DNA of 64,000 nucleotides, taken from NCBI GenBank assembly GCA_014649155.1, contig BMSM01000029.1, positions 1 to 64,000 on the forward strand. The letters run 5' to 3'. The DNA comes from Streptomyces griseoviridis (GTDB lineage: Bacteria; Actinomycetota; Actinomycetes; Streptomycetales; Streptomycetaceae). Positions 10,818 to 22,344 of this stretch are shown piece after piece. A program made the translations under genes and the position numbers. The notes beneath the pieces were generated by a model. The model was not told the origin of the DNA. It worked only from the letters and a program-made list of their open reading frames with translations, and searched no databases. The first letter of the stretch is position 1. Each line of letters opens with the position of its first letter.

Positions 10818-12642
10818 CCGCGAGGGGGGCCGCCGGGTGCGGCCGGTGCGCGCGGTGGCGTACGCCGCCTGCGGTGTCGTACTGCTGGCCGGGTGCGCGT
10901 CGATGCCCGACCGCGGGGACCTGCGGGACGTGGCGTCGACGCCGCGGCAGGACACGCAGGTGCGGGTGTTCGCGATGCCGCCCGCGAAGGACGCCTCCGC
11001 CACGGACGTCGTGCAGGGCTTCCTGGAGGCGCTGACCAGCGACGACCCGGACTACGAGACGGCCCGCAAGTACCTGACCGCCAAGGCGGCCGAGAAGTGG
11101 CGTCCGGAGCGGTCCACGACGGTGCTCGCGGGCGGGCCGGGCACGGTGGTCGACCCCGCGCGCGGCCGTGACGAGGCCGGCGACTACTCCGTCACCCTCA
11201 CCGGCACCAAGGTCGCCACCGTGGACGCGCAGCAGTCCTACGAGCCCGCCGAGGGGGAGTACCAGCAGCCGGTGCACCTGACGCGGAACAGCGAGACGGG
11301 GCAGTGGCGCATCGACGCCCCGCCGAACGGCGTCGTCATGGGCAAGTCGGACTTCCAGCGCAACTACGTGTCCGTCAACAAGTACTACTTCGCCTCGGAC
11401 GGCGGCGCGGCCGAGGCGGCCGACGGGGCGGCGGAGGCCACCGCCGTCGCCGACCCGGTCTATGTGCGGCGGCGCGTGGAACCCCTGGCACAGGCCGTGC
11501 GTTCCCTCATCGACGGTCCGACGAGCCTGCTCGGGCCCGCCGTCAGGTCGAGCTTCCCCGCCGGCACGGCCCTGGCGAAGCACACCACGTCCCTGACCCC
11601 CGACGAACACAGCAAGCTGACGGTGCCGTTGAACGGCCGGGCCGCTCGCGCCGGTGCGCAGGGGTGCGCCGAGATGGCGGCCCAGTTGCTCTACACGCTC
11701 CAGAGCCTCACGCCCGCCGTGGACGAGGTCGAACTGCGCTCCGGCGGCGAGCGGCTGTGCACGCTCACCGACGACGGGGCCGAGGCGATCGCGACCCGCG
11801 GCTCGGCCGAGCGCCCGGACTACCTGTACTTCGTGGACGGGAAGAAGCGGCTGGTACGGCTGCCCTCCGGGGGCAGCTCCACGGCCGTGGAGCCCGTCCC
11901 CGGGGCACTGGGCGAGGGCGGCACGGCGCTGCGGTCGGTGGCGGTCTCGCGCGACGAGCACACCGCCGCCGGGGTCGGCCTCGACGCCAGGTCGCTGTAC
12001 GTCGGGTCGCTGGTGTCGAGCGGTTCGCTCGGAGACCCGGTGCTGGTCAGCGAGGGTGCCACGGAGGAGGAGCGGCTGACGCCGCCGAGCTGGGACACCC
12101 GGGGCGACCTGTGGATCGCCGACCGGAATCCCGACGATCCGCGGCTGCTGGTGCTGCGGGAGGGGTCCGGGGAGCCGGTCCAGGTGGGTACGCCGGGACT
12201 GGACGGGCGGGTCCAGGCGGTACGGGTGGCCGCCGACGGGGTGCGGATCGCGCTGATCGTGGAGAAGGACGGCGACCGGTCGCTGCTCATCGGGCGGATC
12301 GATCGGGGCGCGAAGGCCGGCGACCCGCCGGCGGTACGGGACCTGCGGTCGGCGACGCCCGAGCTGGAGGAGGTCACGGCGATGTCCTGGGCCGGTGACA
12401 GCCGCCTGGTCGTCGTCGGCCGCGAACGCGGGGGCGTGCAGCAGGTCGGCTACGTCCAGGTCGACGGCTCCGCGCCGGAGGCCGCGGTGCCGGCCGCGCT
12501 CACCGGCGTCAAGGACATCGCCGCGTCCGAGGACGACCGGGTGCCGCTGGTGGCGTACTCGGAGGACGGGATCGTACGGCTGCCGTCCGGGACGCAGTGG
12601 CAGAAGGTCAGCACGGGGATGGCGCCGGTCTATCCGGGGTGA
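10807..12642 (+). CDS. lpqB: Lipoprotein LpqB
   Basis: 611 residues from GTG. The lipoprotein signal ends at LLAGC with lipidated Cys30. A GerMN-type region and a C-terminal beta-propeller-like LpqB domain follow (SYSWAGDSRL-like strands, e.g. AMSWAGDSRLVVVG). In actinobacteria LpqB binds the MtrB sensor domain outside the membrane and modulates MtrA phosphorylation. It is co-transcribed with mtrB (11-bp overlap). Confidence 0.95.
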   Translation: MGADREGGRRVRPVRAVAYAACGVVLLAGCASMPDRGDLRDVASTPRQDTQVRVFAMPPAKDASATDVVQGFLEALTSDDPDYETARKYLTAKAAEKWRPERSTTVLAGGPGTVVDPARGRDEAGDYSVTLTGTKVATVDAQQSYEPAEGEYQQPVHLTRNSETGQWRIDAPPNGVVMGKSDFQRNYVSVNKYYFASDGGAAEAADGAAEATAVADPVYVRRRVEPLAQAVRSLIDGPTSLLGPAVRSSFPAGTALAKHTTSLTPDEHSKLTVPLNGRAARAGAQGCAEMAAQLLYTLQSLTPAVDEVELRSGGERLCTLTDDGAEAIATRGSAERPDYLYFVDGKKRLVRLPSGGSSTAVEPVPGALGEGGTALRSVAVSRDEHTAAGVGLDARSLYVGSLVSSGSLGDPVLVSEGATEEERLTPPSWDTRGDLWIADRNPDDPRLLVLREGSGEPVQVGTPGLDGRVQAVRVAADGVRIALIVEKDGDRSLLIGRIDRGAKAGDPPAVRDLRSATPELEEVTAMSWAGDSRLVVVGRERGGVQQVGYVQVDGSAPEAAVPAALTGVKDIAASEDDRVPLVAYSEDGIVRLPSGTQWQKVSTGMAPVYPG

Positions 12643-12790
12643 GGCGGCGGCCCTCGTCGGCGGCCCGCGCGGGCCGGGGCGCCGGGCGGTTCGCCACAGG
12701 CGGCCGGCCCGGGGGAGGGCGGGTTCTCCACAGGCCCGCTCTGTCCACAGGGCCCGGCAGGACCGTGCGCGGACCGGCACAGTGGTGGCC

Positions 12791-13759
12791 GTGCGGGGCT
12801 GGTGGCAGGACCTCACCGACCTGGTGCTGCCGACCGAGTGCGGGGGATGCGGCAGGCCGCGCTCGGTGCTGTGCCGGACGTGCCGGGCCGCTCTCGACGG
12901 GGACGGGCCGCGCCGGGTGCGGCCGGTGCCGGAGCCGGCCGGGCTGCCGGTGGTGTACGCGGCGGCGGCGTACGCCGACGAAGTACGGGCGGTGCTGCTC
13001 GCCCACAAGGAGCGCGGCGCGCTCGCACTGGCGGGGCCGCTCGGCGCGTCCCTGGCGGGCGCGGTGCGGGCGGCGCTGGGGCATACGGAGGGGGCGGCAT
13101 CGGGGGCCCGGTGCGGGGCGGTGGACCGGGTGACGCCGGGGGCTGTGGACGGCGTGCCGGGTGGACCGGGCGGGGCGCGGCCCGTACTGCTGGTGCCGGT
13201 GCCGTCCGCGCGGCGGGCGGTGCGGGCCCGCGGGCACGATCCGGCGCGGCGGATCGCGCTGGCGGCGGCGGGCGAGCTGCGGCGCGCCGGGGTGCCGGCC
13301 CGGGTGGCCGCCGTACTGCGGCAGCGGCGTGTTGTGGCCGACCAGTCGGGGCTCGGCTCCCGGCAGCGGTCGGCCAACCTCGCCGGGGCACTGGCCGTGG
13401 TCCCCGGCGCCGTGCGGCTGCTGGGCGGGGGCGGTCCGGTGGTGCTCGTGGACGACCTGGTGACGACCGGGGCGTCCCTCGCGGAGGCGGCGCGCGCGGT
13501 GCGGGAGGCGCCGGCCGTCACGGCTGAGCGCGGGACGGGGTCCCGTCCGGACAGAACGGTGCGGACGGCCGTGTATCCCGCAGCGGTGTGGGAAGGCAGA
13601 GAGGAACGGAGAACCGGAGCGACGGAAGTGAGGGCGGACAAGGCGCCCGCCGGGCCGGGAACGACGGGCGGAATGGAAAGAGATGACGCCGTCCGCGGCG
13701 TGATCCGGGCGGCGGTGATCGCCGCATCACCAGACTCTTTCGAAATAAACCCGAACTGA
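12791..13759 (+). CDS. ComF-family phosphoribosyltransferase-like protein
   Basis: 322 residues if the GTG at 12791 is used; in-frame GTGs at 12782 and 12785 are also possible. The N-terminal double zinc ribbon is CGGCGRPRSVLCRTC. A PRTase fold follows, with the PRPP-binding loop VLVDDLVTTGASLAEA. ComF proteins are linked to DNA uptake in competent bacteria, but the actinobacterial role is unsettled. Two stretches look inserted: an Ala/Gly/Val-rich one (about residues 96–137) and a charged one (about 243–300) before the conserved ending VIAASPDSFEIN. The total therefore exceeds the usual ~230 residues. Confidence 0.88.
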   Translation: MRGWWQDLTDLVLPTECGGCGRPRSVLCRTCRAALDGDGPRRVRPVPEPAGLPVVYAAAAYADEVRAVLLAHKERGALALAGPLGASLAGAVRAALGHTEGAASGARCGAVDRVTPGAVDGVPGGPGGARPVLLVPVPSARRAVRARGHDPARRIALAAAGELRRAGVPARVAAVLRQRRVVADQSGLGSRQRSANLAGALAVVPGAVRLLGGGGPVVLVDDLVTTGASLAEAARAVREAPAVTAERGTGSRPDRTVRTAVYPAAVWEGREERRTGATEVRADKAPAGPGTTGGMERDDAVRGVIRAAVIAASPDSFEINPN

Positions 13760-14073
13760 CTGAGGACTTACGTCGTTGCAGAGAATAAGCCGATCAATTC
13801 GTTTGAACGGAGGTACGCCGCAGTAGAGGGTGACGACATCCGTCCGGGCGAGATATGTTCGGTCGTGAGGGAAAGCCGCAGGCCACACCCCTCTTGTCCG
13901 AACGCCGCGGCGCGGGTCCCCGTCGACCATCACCCGCGCCGGTGGAGTGGATATCCCGCCCTCCGGGGAGGAGGTGGACGTCACCGAGTCCGAGGTTCCG
14001 GAGTTCACCGGAACCTGGTGCGAAAGGGAGATGCTCCGCGATCGAGCGGAGTGATCCGGGAACGGAGTTCTGC
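13760..14073. other. Intergenic region upstream of hpf
   Basis: This 314-bp gap is relatively AT-rich at its left end (13735–13850). A weak promoter-like pair, TTGAAC at 13803 and TAGAGG at 13824, has a short 15-bp spacer. No gene is supported. The long 5' region would fit regulated transcription of the hibernation factor. Confidence 0.35.
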
Positions 14074-14763
14074 GTGGACATCGTCGTCAAGGGCCGCAAG
14101 ACCGAGGTGCCCGAGCGGTTCCGGAAGCACGTGGCCGAGAAGCTGAAGCTGGAGAAGATCCAGAAGCTCGACGGCAAGGTGATCAGCCTCGACGTCGAGG
14201 TGTCCAAGGAGCCCAATCCCCGGCAGGCCGACCGCTGTGACCGAGTGGAGATCACGCTCCGCTCACGCGGTCCGGTGATCCGGGCGGAGGCGGCGGCGAG
14301 CGACCCGTACGCGGCGCTCGACCTCGCGGCGGAGAAGCTCGACGCCCGGCTGCGCAAGCAGCACGACAAGCGGTACTCGCGGCGCGGAGCGCGCCGCATC
14401 TCGGCCGCCGAGGTCCCGAACCACGTCCCGGGCGTGGCGACGCTCAACGGAAACGGCGCCGCGGGGGACCACGACCAGGACGGCGTGCCCACCAAGAAGG
14501 TCGGCTCGCTGGAGGTGCAGGGCGACGGGCCGCTCGTCGTGCGCGAGAAGACGCACGTGGCCGCCCCGATGAGCCTCGACCAGGCGCTCTACGAGATGGA
14601 GCTGGTCGGGCACGACTTCTACCTCTTCGTCGACGCCGAGACCAAGGAGCCCAGTGTCGTCTACCGGCGGCACGCGTACGACTACGGCGTGATCCACCTC
14701 CAGACGGACACCATGGTCACCCAGACGCCCTCTCCCGACGCGGGGGGCGCGCTCGGCGGCTGA
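14074..14763 (+). CDS. hpf: Ribosome hibernation promoting factor, long form
   Basis: 229 residues. The N-terminal S30AE domain (about 1–100; VDIVVKGRKTEVPERFRKHV) binds the decoding centre of idle 70S ribosomes. A basic/charged linker follows. The C-terminal dimerisation domain (about 170–220; PMSLDQALYEMELVGHDFYLFVDAET) joins two ribosomes as 100S particles. GTG at 14074 was chosen over the upstream open frame because the domain begins exactly there and GGAACGGAG precedes it. Length and both domains are normal for actinobacteria. Confidence 0.95.
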   Translation: MDIVVKGRKTEVPERFRKHVAEKLKLEKIQKLDGKVISLDVEVSKEPNPRQADRCDRVEITLRSRGPVIRAEAAASDPYAALDLAAEKLDARLRKQHDKRYSRRGARRISAAEVPNHVPGVATLNGNGAAGDHDQDGVPTKKVGSLEVQGDGPLVVREKTHVAAPMSLDQALYEMELVGHDFYLFVDAETKEPSVVYRRHAYDYGVIHLQTDTMVTQTPSPDAGGALGG

Positions 14764-14784
14764 CCGGGCCCGCGCACGGCATGG

Positions 14785-14825
14785 CCGGTGCCCCTGGAGC
14801 GCGTGTGCGCCCCCAGGGGCACCGG
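14785..14825 (+). terminator. Hairpin downstream of hpf
   Basis: A perfect 13-bp inverted repeat (14785–14797 and 14813–14825) with a 15-nt GC-rich loop lies 21 bp after the hpf stop. There is no T-tract, as is common for Streptomyces terminators. Confidence 0.65.
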
Positions 14826-14967
14826 TGTGCGACCCCGTTCGCGCCCCGCGCCGTCATCTCGATGTCGGCCGAGCATGGAATCATGGCCGCAACGGCCCAA
14901 CAGGTGGGTCGTTGCCTTGGGTTGGCGCTGGCCGGGTTCCATGGCCACAGCCTTCAGGGGAGGAACG

Positions 14968-15714
14968 ATGGCGGACAGCTTCGGACCGATGCGGGACGGG
15001 GATGCCCATGGCGGCGTCGTCGGCATGGGCCCGGAGGCGGGCACTTCACGCACGGAGCCGATCAGAGTCCTGGTCGTGGACGATCACGCCCTGTTCCGCC
15101 GCGGCCTGGAGATCGTGCTCGCCGCCGAGGAGGACATCCAGGTCGTCGGCGAGGCCGGGGACGGCGCCGAGGCCGTCGAGAAGGCCGCGGACCTGCTCCC
15201 CGACATCGTGCTGATGGATGTGCGGATGCCCAGGCGGGGCGGTATCGAGGCGTGCACCTCCATCAAGGAGGTCGCCCCCAGCGCCAAGATCATCATGCTG
15301 ACGATAAGCGACGAGGAAGCCGACCTCTACGACGCGATCAAGGCGGGCGCGACCGGTTACCTCCTCAAGGAGATCTCCACGGACGAGGTGGCCACCGCCA
15401 TCCGCGCGGTGGCCGACGGCCAGTCGCAGATCAGCCCGTCCATGGCGTCCAAGCTGCTCACCGAGTTCAAGTCGATGATCCAGCGGACCGACGAGCGCCG
15501 GCTGGTACCCGCGCCCCGGCTCACCGACCGGGAACTGGAAGTCCTCAAGCTCGTCGCCACGGGGATGAACAACCGCGACATCGCCAAGGAACTGTTCATC
15601 TCCGAGAACACCGTGAAGAACCACGTGCGCAACATCCTGGAGAAGCTGCAACTGCACTCCCGGATGGAAGCCGTGGTCTACGCGATGCGGGAGAAGATCC
15701 TCGAGATCCGCTGA
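14968..15714 (+). CDS. NarL/LuxR-family response regulator, orphan
   Basis: 248 residues. A ~30-residue Gly-rich leader precedes the receiver domain (about 32–150; DD at 38–39, phospho-acceptor Asp84 in LMDVRMP, Lys in GYLLKEI). The C-terminal LuxR helix-turn-helix is LTDRELEVLKLVATGMNNRDIAKELFISENTVKNHV. ATG at 14968 follows the ribosome site GGGGAGG. No histidine kinase is adjacent, so its partner, if any, is elsewhere. The next gene is on the opposite strand and convergent. Confidence 0.93.
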   Translation: MADSFGPMRDGDAHGGVVGMGPEAGTSRTEPIRVLVVDDHALFRRGLEIVLAAEEDIQVVGEAGDGAEAVEKAADLLPDIVLMDVRMPRRGGIEACTSIKEVAPSAKIIMLTISDEEADLYDAIKAGATGYLLKEISTDEVATAIRAVADGQSQISPSMASKLLTEFKSMIQRTDERRLVPAPRLTDRELEVLKLVATGMNNRDIAKELFISENTVKNHVRNILEKLQLHSRMEAVVYAMREKILEIR

Positions 15715-15748
15715 CCGACGCTGCGGCCGGCGCCCGCCGCCGGGCGGC

Positions 15749-16939
15749 TCAGGCCAGCAGCCGGGCCAGTTCCCCGGCCAGGGGCGCCCGCATCTCCGGG
15801 GCGTCCACCCGCTCCACTCGTACGTCCGTGCAGTCCACCCAGCTCGCCGCCTCCACCAGCGCCTGGGCCACCGCCGGAACCGCCTTCGGGCCGTCCAGCG
15901 TGACCTGCCGGGCCACCAGCGTGCGGCCCTCCCGCCCCGGGTCCACCCGGCCGACCAGCCGGCCGCCGGCGAGGACGGGCATCGCGTAGTACCCGTGCAC
16001 CCGCTTCGGCCGGGGGACGTACGCCTCCAGACGGTGGGTGAAGCCGAAGATCCGCTCCGTGCGCGCCCGCTCCCAGACCATCGAGTCGAAGGGGGACAGC
16101 AGTGTCGTGCGGTGACGGCCGCGCGGCGGTGTCTCCAGCGCGGCCGGGTCGGCCCAGGCCGGCCGGCTCCAGCCCGCCACCGTCACCGGCGCCAGACCCG
16201 AGTCGGCGATCACCGCGTCGACCTGCTCGGCCTTGAGGCGGTGGTAGTCGGCGAGGTCCGCGCGGGTGCCGACCCCCAGCGCCCGGCCGGCCAGGCGGAC
16301 CAGGCGGCGCAGGCACTCGGTGTCGTCCAGCCGGTCGTGCAGCAGCGCCTCCGGGACGGCGCGCTCGGCCAGGTCGTAGACCCGCTTCCAGCCGCGCCGC
16401 TCGACGCACACCACCTCCCCGTACATCAGCGCCCGCTCCACGGCGACCTTGGTGCTCGACCAGTCCCACCACTCGCTGGTCCGCTTGGCGCCGCCCAGCT
16501 CGGTGGCGGTCAGCGGGCCCTCGGCGCGGAGCTGCTTGATCACCTGCTCGTAGGTGCCCTCGGGCAGCTCGTGGTTCCAGTGCGGGCGGTCGCGGTAGGC
16601 GCGGCGGCGGAAGGCGAAGTGGGGCCACTCCTCGATGGGGAGGATGCAGGCCGCGTGCGACCAGTACTCGAAGGCGTGCGGCGCGCCGGTGCGGCCGGGT
16701 TTCCAGTAGGCGTCCTCGACCGTGTCGCGGCCCGTGGCGCCCAGCCGGGCGTACGGCACCAGCTCGTGGGAACGGGCGAGGACCGAGATGGTGTCCAGCT
16801 GGACCGCGCCCAGCCGACCCAGGACGCCGCGGACACCGGCGCGGCGGTCGGGGGCGCCCAGGAGACCCTGGGCCCGCAGGGCGATGCGGCGGGCCTCGTC
16901 CGCCGACAGTTCCGTCGCGGGGCGCGGGAAGCTCGTCAT
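15749..16939 (-). CDS. YcaQ-type DNA glycosylase (winged-helix, HTH_42 family)
   Basis: 396 residues. The N-terminal winged-helix core carries the catalytic Q-hydrophobic-D motif (Gln47-Leu-Asp49 in AVQLDTISV). This motif is known from E. coli YcaQ and the azinomycin-resistance glycosylase of Streptomyces sahachiroi. Other family-like stretches are EYWSHAACILPIEEWPHF, SPFDSMVWERART and FGFTHRLEAYVPRPKRVHGYYAMPVL. These enzymes excise bulky alkylated bases and unhook interstrand crosslinks. Nothing nearby suggests a toxin gene cluster, so it is probably housekeeping repair. Confidence 0.88.
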   Translation of the reverse strand: MTSFPRPATELSADEARRIALRAQGLLGAPDRRAGVRGVLGRLGAVQLDTISVLARSHELVPYARLGATGRDTVEDAYWKPGRTGAPHAFEYWSHAACILPIEEWPHFAFRRRAYRDRPHWNHELPEGTYEQVIKQLRAEGPLTATELGGAKRTSEWWDWSSTKVAVERALMYGEVVCVERRGWKRVYDLAERAVPEALLHDRLDDTECLRRLVRLAGRALGVGTRADLADYHRLKAEQVDAVIADSGLAPVTVAGWSRPAWADPAALETPPRGRHRTTLLSPFDSMVWERARTERIFGFTHRLEAYVPRPKRVHGYYAMPVLAGGRLVGRVDPGREGRTLVARQVTLDGPKAVPAVAQALVEAASWVDCTDVRVERVDAPEMRAPLAGELARLLA

Positions 16940-16984
16940 ACGTCCGCACGATAGAGGGTGGCACTGACAACGGACCGGGCCGGG

Positions 16985-17554
16985 CTACGGCCGGGCGGGT
17001 ATGTAGGGGGCCGTCGACGGCAGGCCCAGGTCGGAGGGGAGCAGGGAGCCGACCCAGCCGTCACGGCGGACGCCCTTGTTGTTGATCGAGGACCGCAGGG
17101 TGCCCTCCAGGGTGAAACCCGCGCGCCGCGCCACCGAGCGGGAGGCCGCGTTGCCGACCTCGGCGCGCCACTCCACGCGGTCGACCGACAGCCGGGTGAA
17201 CGCCCACCGCGCGACGGCCACGGACGCCTCGGTGACGTAACCGTTGCCGCGGTGCTCCTTGGTGCCCCAGAAACCGATCTCCGCCACGCCCGGGGACATC
17301 ATCGTGAGCGCGACCATGCCGGTCAGGTCCCCGGCGGGCAGGAAGACGCCGAAGGTGAACATGGTGCCGTTCGCCCAGCCCGCCGGCACCACCTGCTCGG
17401 TGAAACTCCGCGCGTGTTCCGGCAGGTAGGGGGAGGGGACCGTGGTCCAGCGCTGGATGTCGGGGTCCTGGCAGGCGGCGAGGACGGCGTCGGCGTCCCG
17501 CGGGCCGACCGTCCGCAGCAGGAGACGGCCGGTGGTGAGCGTGTGGGGTTCCAT
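16985..17554 (-). CDS. GNAT-family N-acetyltransferase
   Basis: 189 residues. It has a RimJ/RimL-type acetyltransferase fold: the start LTTGRLLLRTVGPRDADAVLA, the acetyl-CoA loop EHRGNGYVTEAS, and the conserved segment VEWRAEVGNAASRSVARRAGFTLEGTLR. The substrate cannot be read from the sequence; relatives modify protein N-termini, amino acids or antibiotics. ATG at 17554 was preferred to an upstream in-frame start because similarity begins at TLTTGRL. Confidence 0.88.
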   Translation of the reverse strand: MEPHTLTTGRLLLRTVGPRDADAVLAACQDPDIQRWTTVPSPYLPEHARSFTEQVVPAGWANGTMFTFGVFLPAGDLTGMVALTMMSPGVAEIGFWGTKEHRGNGYVTEASVAVARWAFTRLSVDRVEWRAEVGNAASRSVARRAGFTLEGTLRSSINNKGVRRDGWVGSLLPSDLGLPSTAPYIPARP

Positions 17555-17842
17555 CGGCCGATTCTGCTCCCCGCGCGCGCGGGCGCGCCATGCCTTTGCC
17601 GCCCGTACGCGGCCGGTCACGTTTCGCGCACATCGCCGGCGGCGCGCGGCACCATCCGCGGGGCCCGCACGTTGTCACGGGTGAGAACGGATCGGAGCGG
17701 ACCCGGAGCGGACCGGAGGCGGGCGGCCGTCGTCGCGGCAGGCCTCCCGGCGTGACGGTGTCCTCGCTTACGATGGCCGTTGCTCAGTCACATCAACGGA
17801 AACCGACCGTCCCAGGCCCGACCGGCAAGGAGACCAACCCCC
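17555..17842. other. Divergent promoter region, acetyltransferase/secA
   Basis: A 288-bp gap between divergent genes that should hold promoters for both. A TACGAT hexamer near 17769 is a possible -10 for secA, but I find no well-spaced -35. AAGGAG about 12 bases before the secA GTG is a good ribosome site. Confidence 0.35.
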
Positions 17843-20692
<2,850 letters not shown>

Positions 20693-20748
20693 CCGCGGCG
20701 GTCTCCGGGGCGGCGGCGAGCCCGTCTCCCCGGGGCCGGGCGGGGGCA

Positions 20749-20782
20749 CGGGGCCGGGGCACCTGAGGGTGGCCCGGCCCCG
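20749..20782 (+). terminator. GC-rich hairpin after secA
   Basis: A 15-bp inverted repeat with one mismatch (20749–20763 and 20768–20782) surrounds a TGAG loop. It lies between the convergent secA and Rv3235-like genes and could terminate transcription from both sides. There is no T-tract. Confidence 0.6.
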
Positions 20783-20799
20783 CCGCGTTCCGGGCCGGT

Positions 20800-21420
20800 T
20801 CAGTCGTCGTCCCCGCGGGGCGGGCGCGGGCCGCCCAGTTCCACGGCGGTGCAGCGCCAGCGCAGGTCCGTCCCGTACTCCAGGCGGAACGCCATCGCGC
20901 GCAACTGCTCGCCCGCGCCGATGCGGGCGAAGACCTCCACGGCGCCGGGACGCGGTTCGAACCAGCCGATGTCGCGGACGACCGGGCGGGTGCCGCGGGC
21001 GCGCAGGGGGCCGTGCTCGGCCAGCCGGGCCAGGTCGTCGTAGGCCCGGCCGACGGTGTGGCGGAGCATGAAGTGCACCGGCCGCCGCCCGCTGAGCACC
21101 GCGAGGAGCCGCTCGGCGAACAGGTCGGTGAGCCGGGGCCGGGGTTCGGCACGGCGGGCCGGGACCGTCCGGGCGGCGGCGGACGCGGGGGTGCCGGCGG
21201 GGGCGCCGGACGGGCGGGTGTCCAGCGGGCGCGTACGGCGCTGCGCGGGGCGCGCGGGGGTGGCCGGGGGCCGGTCCCCGGGCACCGGTGTCCGCGCGGC
21301 GGGGAAGGCCCCGGGACCGCGGGGCGGCGCCGCGGAAGGGCGGCGGGAGTCGTGGCGGCCGGGCGGGCGGGAGCCGGGGTGGCGGTGGCGGCGCTGTGCC
21401 CTGTTCATGACCTTGTTCAT
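20800..21420 (-). CDS. Rv3235-family (DUF6459-like) protein
   Basis: 206 residues. The first ~95 are Arg/Pro/Ala-rich and disordered. The C-terminal domain (about 96–195) reads LTDLFAERLLAVLSGRRPVHFMLRHTVGRAYDDLARL … WRCTAVELGGPRP, which I recognise as the actinobacterial Rv3235 family. In mycobacteria the gene also lies close to secA1. Function is unknown. ATG at 21420 is taken; ATG at 21408 is possible. A C-terminal DDD precedes the stop. Confidence 0.8.
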   Translation of the reverse strand: MNKVMNRAQRRHRHPGSRPPGRHDSRRPSAAPPRGPGAFPAARTPVPGDRPPATPARPAQRRTRPLDTRPSGAPAGTPASAAARTVPARRAEPRPRLTDLFAERLLAVLSGRRPVHFMLRHTVGRAYDDLARLAEHGPLRARGTRPVVRDIGWFEPRPGAVEVFARIGAGEQLRAMAFRLEYGTDLRWRCTAVELGGPRPPRGDDD

Positions 21421-21752
21421 GGGGTCCCCGTTCGGCGGGCCCGAGCGATACCGGGCAGTAACTTGCTGTTGCGGACCTTGTACGGGGTGTGGCGGGCCGC
21501 TGGCAAGGGGGCGCGGACGGCCGGTGACGGCCTGGGCAATTCACCTATCCGGGGGACGGAATGGCGGCGGGGCCCGGTGCCGTGGGGCCGCGCCGGGTGA
21601 ATATCCGGCGCGCGGTGGACGCCTCGGCCGGTGGACGGGAAACCCGATGGGGGAGTCCCGCGCGTATCCTGATGACTTCCCGACGACCGTCCGACAAGCC
21701 CCCGACTCCCCTCGTCGGCGGACCCCCGACCCGACCACGAAAGCGGCCAGCC
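21421..21752. other. Divergent intergenic region
   Basis: A 332-bp gap between the Rv3235-like gene and the DUF6912 gene. A TATCCT hexamer at about 21665 is a possible -10 for the rightward gene. No gene, repeat or RNA is evident. Confidence 0.3.
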
Positions 21753-22268
21753 ATGCGCGTCTACGTTCCCCTGACCCTCCCCGGTCTCGCCGAGGCGCAC
21801 CGGTCGGGACACCTGGGGAGCGGGCCGTTCACCGCCTACGCCGTCACGCCGGCGCTGCGCGAGTGGTACCTCTCGGACGACATCGAGGAACTGGAGTACG
21901 CCGCCCTCGGCCGGGCCGCCCTCGCGTCGCTGCGCCTGCTCGCCGGGGATCCCGGGGCCGCCCGCCGCCGGGTCGTGGTCGCCGTCGACGTGCCCGACGG
22001 CACCGCCCAGGGCGACCCCGGCCGGGGCCTGGACCCGGCCGCGCTCGGCCAGGTCCGGGTGGCCGGGAGCGTGCCGCTGGCCAAGGCCGCGGCGGTGCAC
22101 GTCGACTCCTCCGACGCGGAGGCCGACGTGGCCGCCGCGGCCGACGCGCTCGCGGCGGCGGACGGCGGGGACGACGACGCCCGGTTCGTGGTGGACGGCG
22201 CCGAGGACCACGAACTGCTGTGGTACGCGACGCAGGAGGTCCCCCACCTGGTCGGACCCGGGGACTGA
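21753..22268 (+). CDS. DUF6912 family protein
   Basis: 171 residues beginning MRVYVPLTLPGLAEAHRSG, a start typical of a small actinobacterial family of unknown function. The middle holds VVVAVDVPDG and the end the acidic VVDGAEDHELLWYATQEVPHL. It looks cytosolic and folded, with no membrane segment. ATG at 21753 was taken because the upstream in-frame region is intergenic in character. Confidence 0.8.
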   Translation: MRVYVPLTLPGLAEAHRSGHLGSGPFTAYAVTPALREWYLSDDIEELEYAALGRAALASLRLLAGDPGAARRRVVVAVDVPDGTAQGDPGRGLDPAALGQVRVAGSVPLAKAAAVHVDSSDAEADVAAAADALAAADGGDDDARFVVDGAEDHELLWYATQEVPHLVGPGD

Positions 22269-22344
22269 CCCGCGCTCCCGCCCCTGACCTGCACCGGAAG
22301 TGATCGGGACGTGACTGTCGGTGGTGGCGGGTACGTTTGTCGGC

